Assembly (NCBI GenBank): GCA_019694165.1
Contig: JAIBCL010000005.1
Span: 310,001 to 374,000 of the forward strand
Direction of reading: 5' to 3'
Length of the DNA stretch: 64,000 nucleotides
DNA from: Verrucomicrobiaceae bacterium
GTDB taxonomy: Bacteria > Verrucomicrobiota > Verrucomicrobiia > Verrucomicrobiales > Verrucomicrobiaceae
Shown here: one piece after another, positions 9,445 through 17,521 of the stretch
Layout of the letters: each line of letters starts with the position of its first letter
Numbering within the stretch: the stretch's first letter is position 1
The notes under the pieces: model-generated
Told to the model about the DNA's origin: nothing
What the model saw: the letters and a program-made list of their open reading frames with translations, nothing else
Databases searched by the model: none
Made by a program: the position numbers and the translations under genes

Positions 9445-10785
9445 TCAACGCGCTGCGAGATCCTGTTTCCAACTCGCAGGCGCGTCCTCAAGCGTTTCGG
9501 CCAGGATGTGCTTGATGTTCTTGCGCTCCGAGCCGCCGAGATACGAGTAGCGTCCGCCGGCTTCCTTGTCATCGAGCGCCTTCCACAGCCCGGCCAGCAC
9601 GGTTTGCTTGAGCTGCGGCATCAGGTTCTTGAAGGTGATGGAGTACACCATGTAGCTGCACCGATATTTGAAGAGCCGGTTCAGAAGCTGGAAATCCTTG
9701 AGCGAGCGTCCTTCCTTTGTCTGCGGCGCGCGCTTCGTGAAGGCTTCCTGAAATGCTGCGTCTCCCTCGATGCCGCCCTGCGGAAGCTCGGCCTCGTCCT
9801 TGAAGAGCAGCGCATCCACCACATCCTCGGCACAGTGGTCGATGATACGGCGCGCGGTGCCCGTCGGCTCATTCTCGACCTTCTCGCCCAGTTCGCGCTG
9901 CAGGCTCTGCTGCATGTACATCGCGCGCAGCGATGCGTGATTCGCCTTCGTGAGGATGTTCTGCGTCGAGGTCTGATGCTCCAGCACCATGAGCGCGACG
10001 ATGTCACTCGTCTTCTGTGGATAGGGCTCCGTGTCGAAGAGCTTGTCCAGCGTCTTCATGTTTGCGCCGGCTTCAAAGTTCATCGTCACCTTCTCGCCTT
10101 CCTCTTTGGCCGTGACGTTGCCGCGGTGCAAAGTGCTGCCGTGCCTGCCTGTAACGTACCAGCCGCCCCAGCGGTCGGCGAACGGCGTGGTGGTGTCCAC
10201 CACCGTGCTGCCTTGGCTCATGATCGGATGGCCTTCCGGACCGGGGAAGACGGAGCGCACGATCACACCCGGCACCTCCGGCGAGAACGGCCCGCCGTGG
10301 CAGCTCAGGCACGATTGATCGCGTTGAAAGCGGATGGGCTCGTTCTCGGGGACGTTCGGATCACACAGGTAAAAGATCGGACCGAGCACGGGATCAACCG
10401 TGGAGACCTCGAAGACGCCGCCGACCGAGTAGCCGACGTAAGCGTTGTCGGTGAAATAGATCACGCGTGGCGTGGCGGGGCTGATGCGGTCGTTCTGCTT
10501 GCTCGTCTTCGAGAAGACCATGACCTGGGATTCCTGCGGAATGTTCCAGTGCTTGAGTATGCCGTAAAGCGTGGTCCAAGCGCTGCCGCGCGGGATCTTT
10601 ACCTTTCCGGCCTCCTGGTCCTTCTCCAACTTCTGCGCGGCGTCGTGAGGCGGGGTGTCGGAGTAGCGGATCGGCGCGTTCTCGTATTCGTTCTCTGCAC
10701 GGAGCGTGGCCCAGCCGCCGAGGCAGAGGGCACAGAGGGCGAGCCATGGCGGCAGCGTGCTAACGGGTGGCTGGTTCGGTTTCAT
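9445..10785 (-). CDS. Exported mono-heme c-type cytochrome-like protein
   Basis: A 446-residue protein with a signal peptide (about 12-30, LPPWLALCALCLGGWATLRA) and one heme c attachment site, CLSCHGG (CxxCH), near residue 165. The ATG at 10785 is chosen because it gives the signal peptide. The rest has no domain I recognise; it is rich in charged helices and shows YFTDNAYVGY before the heme site. The gene start lies 26 bases inside the 3' end of the NsrR-like regulator gene, so the two are co-transcribed. This suggests a periplasmic redox role connected to nitric oxide or nitrite exposure, but that is inferred only from the neighbour. No catalytic partner such as a nitrite or NO reductase is adjacent. 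Confidence 0.65.
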   Translation of the reverse strand: MKPNQPPVSTLPPWLALCALCLGGWATLRAENEYENAPIRYSDTPPHDAAQKLEKDQEAGKVKIPRGSAWTTLYGILKHWNIPQESQVMVFSKTSKQNDRISPATPRVIYFTDNAYVGYSVGGVFEVSTVDPVLGPIFYLCDPNVPENEPIRFQRDQSCLSCHGGPFSPEVPGVIVRSVFPGPEGHPIMSQGSTVVDTTTPFADRWGGWYVTGRHGSTLHRGNVTAKEEGEKVTMNFEAGANMKTLDKLFDTEPYPQKTSDIVALMVLEHQTSTQNILTKANHASLRAMYMQQSLQRELGEKVENEPTGTARRIIDHCAEDVVDALLFKDEAELPQGGIEGDAAFQEAFTKRAPQTKEGRSLKDFQLLNRLFKYRCSYMVYSITFKNLMPQLKQTVLAGLWKALDDKEAGGRYSYLGGSERKNIKHILAETLEDAPASWKQDLAAR

Positions 10786-11224
10786 GTCGTGAGGTGAAGA
10801 GGATGCTGTTGAGCCGCTTCCGTTCCGCCCCGCACACGAGGTCGGCCACGGTATGCCGGTCGAGTTCATCGAAGTAGGCCTTCGAGGCGCGCGCCAGCAC
10901 GGTCTTGAGACGGCACGTTCCATTGATCGGGCATGTATTGGTCTTGAGGTCAAAACACTCGACGATGACGGGCGAATTCTCGGTTCGATGCACCAGGAGG
11001 CCCAGCCGGATTTCGTCCGCAGGCATGCCGAGGGCGATGCCGCCGCCGCGCCCTCTCTTGGTCTCCAGATAGCCCAGTTTTGCCAGGAAGTTCACCACCT
11101 TGATAAGGTGATTCCGGGATATCTGATAGCTGTCGGCTATTTCACTCAGTGAAAATGGCCCCCCTTTGAGCGCCGCGAACATCAGCACTCGAAGGGAATA
11201 ATCGGTGAACAGGCTCAAACGCAT
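10760..11224 (-). CDS. nsrR: Rrf2-family transcriptional regulator, NsrR-like
   Basis: A 154-residue Rrf2-family winged-helix protein. The N-terminus (MRLSLFTDYSLRVLMF) and the DNA-reading helix region (YQISRNHLIKVVNFLAKLGY) follow the NsrR pattern, and the wing RGRGGG is present. Cys90, Cys98 and Cys104 (ECFDLKTNTCPINGTC) match the three cysteines that hold the NO-sensitive Fe-S cluster in NsrR; Cys98-Cys104 spacing is as in known NsrR, while the first gap (seven residues) is two or three residues longer than in those I recall. NsrR represses genes for NO and nitrosative stress and is released when NO damages the cluster. The cytochrome gene overlaps its 3' end, so it is the likely target along with autoregulation. 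IscR is a less likely identity, as sufS and sufU lie nearby but on the other strand. Confidence 0.75.
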   Translation of the reverse strand: MRLSLFTDYSLRVLMFAALKGGPFSLSEIADSYQISRNHLIKVVNFLAKLGYLETKRGRGGGIALGMPADEIRLGLLVHRTENSPVIVECFDLKTNTCPINGTCRLKTVLARASKAYFDELDRHTVADLVCGAERKRLNSILFTSRHETEPATR

Positions 11225-11362
11225 GGGTCCAAAAAAACGGGCAATGAATTCTAAACTTGCCTGTGCGATGCAACTTTACCGCCTCCGCGCGCCAGAACGC
11301 CAATCTCGGCGCAACACGCCGCAATTTACAGGTGCCCAGCCCTATGGTATGCACCACGTCCG

Positions 11363-11629
11363 ATGAAAATCCTCCGTCCTGCCGCGGCTTTCCTGATCAT
11401 GCTTACGCTCAGCGGTTGCTCGCTGTTCTCCACCGCCTCCAACCTGATCGGCGGCATGGCAAAGGCCATCACCCGCACCGTGACGGATGCCGGTACGCCC
11501 GCGGACAATCCAGCCGCCGATCCTGCGGCGGAGCGTGGCGCGCAGATCGCCGCTCGCGGTGCCTATCGCGGTGGTGCGGCGGGCGCGGCGGCTGCGGCCG
11601 AGACTTCCGTCGGTGTCGCGAGCCGCTAG
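11363..11629 (+). CDS. Small alanine-rich lipoprotein
   Basis: An 88-residue protein with a lipoprotein signal: basic start (MKILR), hydrophobic core and lipobox LSGC (Cys19). The mature part is short, rich in Ala and Gly (AARGAYRGGAAGAAAAAE), and has no recognisable domain. It should be an envelope lipoprotein of unknown role. It lies 25 bases before sufS on the same strand and is divergent from the NsrR-like gene, so it may share the sufS promoter. It resembles short entericidin-like or filler lipoproteins only in being small, which is not enough to name it. Confidence 0.6.
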   Translation: MKILRPAAAFLIMLTLSGCSLFSTASNLIGGMAKAITRTVTDAGTPADNPAADPAAERGAQIAARGAYRGGAAGAAAAAETSVGVASR

Positions 11630-11653
11630 TCCTTCACCGCTCGTATTCACCGT

Positions 11654-12892
11654 GTGAGTTGCACCCTGCCCAAGATCGACTGGAGCCGCATCCGCTCCGA
11701 CTTTCCCATTCTCGACCAACGGGTCGGCGACTGGCCGCTGATTTACTTCGACAACGCCGCCACCAGCCAGAAGCCGCGCGCGGTGATCGACGCGCTGGTC
11801 CGCTACTACGAGCGCGACAACGCAAACGTCCACCGCGGCCTCCACGAGCTGAGCAACCGCGCGACGGACGCGTATGAAGGCGCGCGAAAGAAAGCCGCCG
11901 CCTTCCTCGGCGCGGCGAGCGACGAAGAGATCATCTTCACGCGCGGCACCACGGAGGGGATCAACCTCGTGGCGCAAATCTGGGGCGCGCACTTCTTGAA
12001 GCCCGGAGACGTGATCCTGCTCACCGAGATGGAGCACCACAGCAACTTGGTCCCATGGCAGTTCGCTGCGCAACGCTCGGGCGCAACGTTGCGGCACATC
12101 CCCATCACGGACGACGGCATGCTCGATCTCGATCAGCTCGGCAAGCTGCTGACACCCGAGGTGAAGATCTTCTCCTTCGTCCATGTCTCGAACTCGCTCG
12201 GCACGATCAATCCCGCCGCCGAGCTCTGCCGGTGCGCGCGTGCACTCGGCATCACCACCTTCGTCGATGGCGCGCAAAGCGCCGGTCACATGCCGGTGGA
12301 CGTGCGCGAGATCGGCTGCGATTTCTACGCGCTCTCCGGTCACAAAATGTGCGCGCCCACCGGCATCGGTGCGCTCTACGGCCGCCGCGAACTGCTCGAA
12401 ACACTCCCGCCCTGGCATGGCGGCGGCGAGATGATCAATCGGGTGACGCTCACCGACAGCACCTTCAAGCCACCGCCCGCACGCTTCGAGGCCGGCACGC
12501 CGGACATCGCCGGTGCCATCGTGCTCGGCACGGCCATCGACTACCTCGAAGCCGTCGGCCGCCAGAACATCTTCGAGCACGACCGCACGCTCACCGACTA
12601 CGCCATGCTGCGTCTTGCCGAAGTACCCGGCCTCCGCATCTACGGTCCGAAAAAGGATCGCGGCGCTCTCGCTGCGTTCACGCTCGATGGCGCGCATCCG
12701 CACGACCTCACCACCTTCGCCAACACCCGCGGCCTCGCCTTGCGCGGCGGTCATCACTGCACGCAGCCCGTAATGAAGAAGCTGAAGGTCAACAGCACCA
12801 GCCGCGCGAGCTTTTACTTCTACAACACGCACGAGGAGATCGACCGCATGATCGAGATCCTCCTCGAGGCGAACAAGTTTTTTGGCGGGTGA
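11654..12892 (+). CDS. sufS: Cysteine desulfurase SufS
   Basis: A 412-residue PLP-dependent group II cysteine desulfurase. It takes sulfur from cysteine as a persulfide for Fe-S cluster assembly. The PLP lysine is Lys231 (ALSGHKMCAPTG); EMEHHSN near residue 125 binds the cofactor. The persulfide cysteine is Cys369 (RGGHHCTQP), in the short SufS-type loop. The start is a GTG at 11654; there is no better ATG before the conserved FPIL and FDNAATSQKP blocks. sufU follows 145 bases downstream, the pair in which SufU receives the sulfur. sufB, sufC and sufD are not in this window. Confidence 0.95.
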   Translation: MSCTLPKIDWSRIRSDFPILDQRVGDWPLIYFDNAATSQKPRAVIDALVRYYERDNANVHRGLHELSNRATDAYEGARKKAAAFLGAASDEEIIFTRGTTEGINLVAQIWGAHFLKPGDVILLTEMEHHSNLVPWQFAAQRSGATLRHIPITDDGMLDLDQLGKLLTPEVKIFSFVHVSNSLGTINPAAELCRCARALGITTFVDGAQSAGHMPVDVREIGCDFYALSGHKMCAPTGIGALYGRRELLETLPPWHGGGEMINRVTLTDSTFKPPPARFEAGTPDIAGAIVLGTAIDYLEAVGRQNIFEHDRTLTDYAMLRLAEVPGLRIYGPKKDRGALAAFTLDGAHPHDLTTFANTRGLALRGGHHCTQPVMKKLKVNSTSRASFYFYNTHEEIDRMIEILLEANKFFGG

Positions 12893-12902
12893 CTTTGGGT
12901 TT

Positions 12903-13024
12903 GGATGGCCGAAAGAAACGAAAGAAGGAAAAGAAACAAATGAGCTTCATCTGATCTGCCCTTCATTCTTTCGCCGCTCCAAGTCCTCACCCTCTTTTGT
13001 TTATTTCGTTTTTTTCGGCCACCC
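12903..13024. repeat. Long imperfect inverted repeat between sufS and sufU
   Basis: The left arm (GGCCGAAAGAAACGAAAG from 12907) pairs with the right arm ending at 13020, whose reverse complement reads GGCCGAAAAAAACGAAAT. About 24 bases pair well, and weaker pairing extends inward across purine-rich sequence. The arms enclose about 70 bases. In mRNA this would be a large hairpin just before the sufU start. It is not followed by a T-run, so it is not a classic terminator; it may set sufS/sufU stoichiometry or mRNA processing. Confidence 0.6.
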
Positions 13025-13037
13025 TCATCCCCCCCAC

Positions 13038-13511
13038 ATGAATGACGAACTCCGCGAACTCTACCAGCAGGTGATCCTCGATCACTCACGCAAGCCGCGG
13101 AACCACGGCACGATCGCAGACGGGGCCGTCCATGTACATGGCGACAATCCATCATGCGGCGATGAGATCGATCTCTTTGTGAAGTTCGACGAAGCGGGAA
13201 AGATCGCCGACATCAAGTTTGACGGCCAAGGCTGCGCGATCAGCCAGGCTTCGGCATCCATGATGACGTTGAAGGTCAAAGGCCGTCAGCAGGTTGATGC
13301 GACAAGTCTCGCCCGTGACTTCCGCGTCATCGTCACGGGCGAAGGCAAGGTGGCGAACGAAGATGCGCTCGGCGAGCTGCAGCTCCTCGAGGGCGTGCAG
13401 CACTTCCCGCAGCGCGTGAAGTGCGCCATGCTCGGCTGGCGCGCGCTCGAGCAGGCCATCCAGATGCACAACGCCGGCGGCAGCGAAGGCACGGCGAGTT
13501 CGGAGGATTGA
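13038..13511 (+). CDS. sufU: SufU-type sulfur acceptor / Fe-S scaffold protein
   Basis: A 157-residue protein of the SufU/IscU family. The three conserved cysteines are Cys40 (NPSCGDE), Cys66 (GQGCAIS) and Cys129 (RVKCAMLGW), with Asp42 as the fourth ligand. In SufU these residues hold zinc and one cysteine accepts the persulfide from SufS. The distance between the second and third cysteine (62 residues) is longer than in IscU, which fits the SufU insertion. The ATG at 13038 is chosen because LYQQVILDHSRKPRNHG is the conserved N-terminus; upstream codons lie inside the inverted repeat. It is co-directional with sufS. Confidence 0.9.
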   Translation: MNDELRELYQQVILDHSRKPRNHGTIADGAVHVHGDNPSCGDEIDLFVKFDEAGKIADIKFDGQGCAISQASASMMTLKVKGRQQVDATSLARDFRVIVTGEGKVANEDALGELQLLEGVQHFPQRVKCAMLGWRALEQAIQMHNAGGSEGTASSED

Positions 13512-13563
13512 GCGACCGCCTGCGGCGGCGTTGACAGGGCGGAATCATCTTTGATGCTGCCCA

Positions 13564-14382
13564 ATGCCATTCCGCACCATCGAAATCTCCAACCCCGACC
13601 ACCTCGGCGGCGGCATCAGTTTTGTCACGGTGAAGTCAGCGGCGCTGAAGCGGCGGGCTGACATCAGCTTCTACGTGCCGCCGGGCATCAAGGCGCAGGA
13701 GCTGCCGGTCGTGATCCTGCTGCACGGCGTGTATGGCAGCCACTGGGCCTGGCTCTTCAAGGGTGGCGCGCACCGCGTGCTCGACAGGCTCATCGAGCAC
13801 GAAGATTTGCCGCCGATGATGCTGGCCATGCCGTCGGATGGACTTTGGGGCGATGGCAGCGCGTATGTGCGCCACGCCGATGCGGACTACGCGCGCTGGA
13901 TCGTCGATGAAGTGCCCGAGGCCGCCTCCCTTGTGGAGCCAAACACCGCGCGCGCACCGCGCTTCATCTGCGGCCTCTCGATGGGCGGCTACGGCGCGCT
14001 GCGGCTCGGCGCGCTGCATCCTGACATCTTCGCGGCGATCAGCGCGCACAGCAGCATCACCGAGCCTGCGCAGATGCAGGGCTTTGTGGAGGAAACGCAG
14101 GGGCAGTTTGATCTGGCGGAGGAAAGGCCGCTGCAGGTGCTGGCGTGCATGAAGATGAACGCACACCGCCTGCCGCCGCTGCGGTTCGATTGCGGCAGGG
14201 ACGATCCGCTCATCGAGCACAACCGCCACCTTCACGCCGGGCTGGATCGCGCGCAGATCAAGCACGAGTACCACGAGTTCCCCGGCGCGCACGAGTGGAG
14301 CTACTGGCACGAGCATCTGGCGGACTCGCTGCGCTTCTTTGCGGCGGAGATGCGGCGGCGGGGTCTGGCAAATGCGCTCTGA
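13564..14382 (+). CDS. Esterase, alpha/beta hydrolase of the EstA/esterase D type
   Basis: A 272-residue alpha/beta hydrolase without a signal peptide. It has the oxyanion region LLHGVYGSHWAW, the nucleophile elbow GLSMGGYGAL, a candidate catalytic Asp in CGRDDPLIEHN and a candidate His in PGAHEWSYW. The pattern is that of the putative esterase family (PF00756), which includes S-formylglutathione hydrolase and mycolyl/feruloyl esterases. Substrate is unknown. It starts 52 bases after sufU and may be co-transcribed, although no functional link to Fe-S assembly is apparent. It converges on the copper ATPase gene. Confidence 0.85.
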   Translation: MPFRTIEISNPDHLGGGISFVTVKSAALKRRADISFYVPPGIKAQELPVVILLHGVYGSHWAWLFKGGAHRVLDRLIEHEDLPPMMLAMPSDGLWGDGSAYVRHADADYARWIVDEVPEAASLVEPNTARAPRFICGLSMGGYGALRLGALHPDIFAAISAHSSITEPAQMQGFVEETQGQFDLAEERPLQVLACMKMNAHRLPPLRFDCGRDDPLIEHNRHLHAGLDRAQIKHEYHEFPGAHEWSYWHEHLADSLRFFAAEMRRRGLANAL

Positions 14383-14400
14383 AGGGTCGCCGCCGCGCCA

Positions 14401-16596
14401 TCAGCTTCGCACCGTGGGCGTCCCGTTCCCGCCAAAGCCGCGCAGCCTCAGGCTGTTCAAAATGACGGACACGCTGCTCAGCGACATCGCCGCGCTGGCG
14501 AGCATGGGATTGAGCAGGATGTGGAAGAGCGGATAAAGCACACCGGCGGCCACCGGGATGCCGAGTCCGTTGTAAAGGAAGGCAAACCAGAGATTCTGCC
14601 GAATGGTTTTCATCGTGGCGCGGCTGAGGGCGATGGCCTGCTGAATGCCGCGCAGATCACCCTTCACCAGCGTTACGCCGGCGCTTTGCATGGCCACGTC
14701 GGTTCCCGTGCCCATCGCGATGCCGACATCGGCTGCTGCCAGGGCGGGAGCATCATTGATGCCGTCTCCGGCCATCGCGACACGGTTGCCGCGGGCCTTC
14801 GCCGCTGCGATGTGCTCGAGCTTCTGCTGCGGTGTGACCCCGGCGGCGACGACGCTCAGTCCGAGCTGCTCGCCCACGCGCTGCGCGGTGGCGGCGTGGT
14901 CCCCGGTGAGCATGTGAATGCGCAGACCCAGGGCGTGAAGCGCGGCCACGGCCTCCGGCGAGCTGTCCTTGATGCGGTCGATGAGCGCGATGATGCCGGC
15001 GGGCTGATCGTCGATGACCACGACGACCACGGTGTGGCCTTCATTTTGCAAACGGGCGGCATGAGCGACGGAATCTGGATCCAGTTCGATGCCGTGCTGC
15101 TGAAGGTAGGCGGCCTGGCCGATGAAGACGTCCTTTCCATCGACCATGCCGATCACGCCGCCACCGGGCACGGCTTGAAAGTCCGAGACGGCGGCCAGCG
15201 GGATGCTTTCATCCTGCGCGGCACGGACGATGGCGGCGGCCAGCGGGTGCTCGCTCGCCGCCTCCACGGCGGCGGCCAGCGCGAGCAGCTCATGCGCATC
15301 GCGGCCGGACGCGGGCAGGACTTCAGTGACCGATGGCCTGCCCTCGGTGAGCGTGCCGGTCTTGTCGAGCATGAGCGTGTCGATCTTCTCCAATGCCTCG
15401 AGCGCCTCGGCATGGCGGATGAGCACGCCCATCTGCGCGCCGCGGCCGACGCCGGTGGTGACGGCCATCGGTGTGGCGAGTCCGAGCGCGCACGGGCACG
15501 CGATGATGAGCACGGCGACAGCGTTGACGACGGCAAAGGCGAGCCGCGGCTCGGGACCGAAGCTCCACCATGCGGCAAATGCAAGCATCGCCACGACCAC
15601 GACAGCGGGGACGAACCAGCCGGAAACCCTGTCAGCGAGCTTCTGGATCGGCGCACGGCTGCGCTGGGCGCTGGCGACCATCTCTACGATGTGGCTCAAC
15701 AGCGTGTCCGCACCGACGCGCTCCGCACGCATGATCAAAGAGCCGGTGCCATTGACCGTACCGCCGCTGACGCTGTCACCGGCTTCCTTCGCCACGGGCA
15801 TGGGCTCGCCGCTGATCATGGATTCATCGACCGCGCTCGCGCCGCTGACGACGACACCATCGACGGGCACCCGCGTGCCGGGCTTGATGCGCAGCAGGTC
15901 GCCCGGCTTCACTTCGTCGATGGGCCGCTCGACTTCTGCATCATTCGTCACGATGACCGCGGTGTTCGGCGCCAGGCCGAGCAAGGATTTGATGGCCGAC
16001 CCCGTCGCGGCGCGCGCGCGGCCTTCGAGCACCTGGCCGAGGAGCACGAGCACGGTGATCACCGCCGCGCTTTCAAAGTACACCGCCACGCCGCCACCAT
16101 GCTGGTAGTGATGCGGGATCGAATCCGGAAAGAGGACTGCGGCCACGCTGAACCACCACGCCGCCATCACCCCGAGGCCGATGAGCGAGAACATGTTCAG
16201 CTTCAGCGTGCGGAAGGACTGCCACGCGCGCTGCAGCAGCGGCCGGCCGCACCAGAAGACGACGGGCGCGGACCACACCATCTGCATCCAGCGGTTCGCC
16301 ATCGGCGGGATGATTCTAACCGCGGGCAGCCCTTCGCCCATCGAGAGTGCGAGCACCGGCAGCAGGAACACGGAGCCCCAGACAAAGCGCGTCCACAGCT
16401 CGCGCAATTCGCCGTCCTCGGCCTCGTCGCGCGGCCCGCGCCAGCGCGGATTGAGTTCGAGCGCCATGCCGCACATGGGACATGCGCCGGGCTTGTCCGA
16501 TTCCGCTCCGGGGCACATCGGGCAGATGTACTTCGCCACGCTCGCGGTGTTCACGGGCGGCTCGTCTTCGTGATGGCAGTGGCAGCAAGAGGGCAT
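14401..16596 (-). CDS. copA: Copper/silver-transporting P1B-type ATPase
   Basis: A 731-residue heavy-metal P-type ATPase of the inner membrane, pumping Cu(I) or Ag(I) out of the cytosol. The N-terminus carries metal-binding residues: a Cys/His cluster (CCHCHHEDE, 4-12) and a heavy-metal binding domain with CPMCPG and CPMCGM (25-44), instead of the usual GMxCxxC domain. Then come membrane helices, the transmembrane CPC motif (ACPCALG, about 366-372), the phosphorylation site DKTGT (Asp about 410), the SEHP motif and the hinge GDGINDAPAL (about 610). The CPC site and the Cys-rich leader indicate Cu/Ag rather than Zn/Cd. No copper regulator is adjacent. Confidence 0.92.
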   Translation of the reverse strand: MPSCCHCHHEDEPPVNTASVAKYICPMCPGAESDKPGACPMCGMALELNPRWRGPRDEAEDGELRELWTRFVWGSVFLLPVLALSMGEGLPAVRIIPPMANRWMQMVWSAPVVFWCGRPLLQRAWQSFRTLKLNMFSLIGLGVMAAWWFSVAAVLFPDSIPHHYQHGGGVAVYFESAAVITVLVLLGQVLEGRARAATGSAIKSLLGLAPNTAVIVTNDAEVERPIDEVKPGDLLRIKPGTRVPVDGVVVSGASAVDESMISGEPMPVAKEAGDSVSGGTVNGTGSLIMRAERVGADTLLSHIVEMVASAQRSRAPIQKLADRVSGWFVPAVVVVAMLAFAAWWSFGPEPRLAFAVVNAVAVLIIACPCALGLATPMAVTTGVGRGAQMGVLIRHAEALEALEKIDTLMLDKTGTLTEGRPSVTEVLPASGRDAHELLALAAAVEAASEHPLAAAIVRAAQDESIPLAAVSDFQAVPGGGVIGMVDGKDVFIGQAAYLQQHGIELDPDSVAHAARLQNEGHTVVVVVIDDQPAGIIALIDRIKDSSPEAVAALHALGLRIHMLTGDHAATAQRVGEQLGLSVVAAGVTPQQKLEHIAAAKARGNRVAMAGDGINDAPALAAADVGIAMGTGTDVAMQSAGVTLVKGDLRGIQQAIALSRATMKTIRQNLWFAFLYNGLGIPVAAGVLYPLFHILLNPMLASAAMSLSSVSVILNSLRLRGFGGNGTPTVRS

Positions 16597-16735
16597 CGGA
16601 AGGGGCGGAAGACTTGAAGACTAAAAGACAGAGGATCGGATCACCCGTTCGCACAACACCCGGTGATCTGGGCAGTACCTACGACGCGCAGCTCATACTT
16701 GATCAGCGTCCGGCAACCGGCGGGGCACATCTGTC

Positions 16736-17521
16736 TCAGTTGTTCTGCCTCTGGCTCTCCGGCCACGGCTCCGCCACCACTTGCAACAGCGCCTTGGCCT
16801 CCAGCGGCCGCAAATCGGGACGCGAGGAGAGAAGCCGCGCGAGCATCCCGGCGGCGCGTGGCGCGGCGAAGCTGCTGCCGGTGGTCTCGATGATGATGCC
16901 GCCTTTCCAGGGCACGCGCACGTTCACCCCATGCGCGGCGAATTCGACCAGCGACACTCCCTGATTCCGGTACAGCCGGTCCTCACGCGGCGCGGCGAGC
17001 ATGTTCACGGTGATGACGGAGGAGAAATGACCGGGCCACTCGAGCCTGCGGAAGTCCAGGTTGTTGCACGCGGCGACGACATGCACACCGGCGAGATAGG
17101 CGCGATCCACCCAGTCCTTGTACATCAGCACCTGCTCCTTGATGCCGGCGCCGATGCTGCAGTTGATGATGTGATAGCCGCGCTCGATCGCCAGCAGCGC
17201 CGCGCGGCAGACCGCGTGGCTCTTTGACAAATTGCGGCCGTCGAGCACGCGGAAGCTGCCGATCCGGGCCTCAGGCGCGGTCTGCAATGCGGACCACGCC
17301 ACCGCCGTGCCGTGGCCGAAGGCATCGCGTCCGCCGCCTTCCTCGATCACCAGACCGTCGTCCTGCTGCACGATGGCGATGTCATCGACGAGCGCCAGCG
17401 CGCCAAAGGACGGATGCGCGGCTTCGACTCCCGAGTCGATGATCGCGATTTTCACGCCGTTGCCGCGACCGTGTTCGAGCGCATCTTTCGCCTGCGCCGG
17501 TGTCATCCACGCGCGGCTCAT
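16736..17521 (-). CDS. Minimal cytoplasmic subtilase (S8 family serine protease)
   Basis: A 261-residue protein made of little more than a subtilisin catalytic domain. The triad is intact: Asp29 (IAIIDSGVE), His70 (FGHGTAV) and Ser217 (TGSSFAAPRAAG), with Asn153 (ACNN) as the oxyanion residue. There is no signal peptide, propeptide or membrane segment, so it should act inside the cell. This is unusual for subtilases and recalls those that cut ribosomal peptides or act with regulatory partners. Its ATG overlaps the stop of the GAF gene (ATGA), indicating translational coupling. The frame is open far upstream, but that region is read by the GAF gene in another frame. A GAF-controlled protease is the most direct inference. 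Confidence 0.85.
   Translation of the reverse strand: MSRAWMTPAQAKDALEHGRGNGVKIAIIDSGVEAAHPSFGALALVDDIAIVQQDDGLVIEEGGGRDAFGHGTAVAWSALQTAPEARIGSFRVLDGRNLSKSHAVCRAALLAIERGYHIINCSIGAGIKEQVLMYKDWVDRAYLAGVHVVAACNNLDFRRLEWPGHFSSVITVNMLAAPREDRLYRNQGVSLVEFAAHGVNVRVPWKGGIIIETTGSSFAAPRAAGMLARLLSSRPDLRPLEAKALLQVVAEPWPESQRQNN

Noticed and set aside
13531-13558. TTGACA box before the esterase gene
   Set aside because: No acceptable -10 hexamer lies 16-18 bases downstream, so it is not called a promoter.
14521-16617. 698-codon open frame opposite the copper ATPase
   Set aside because: The translation is Asp/His/Arg/Gly-rich without family motifs, while the other strand encodes a complete P-type ATPase.
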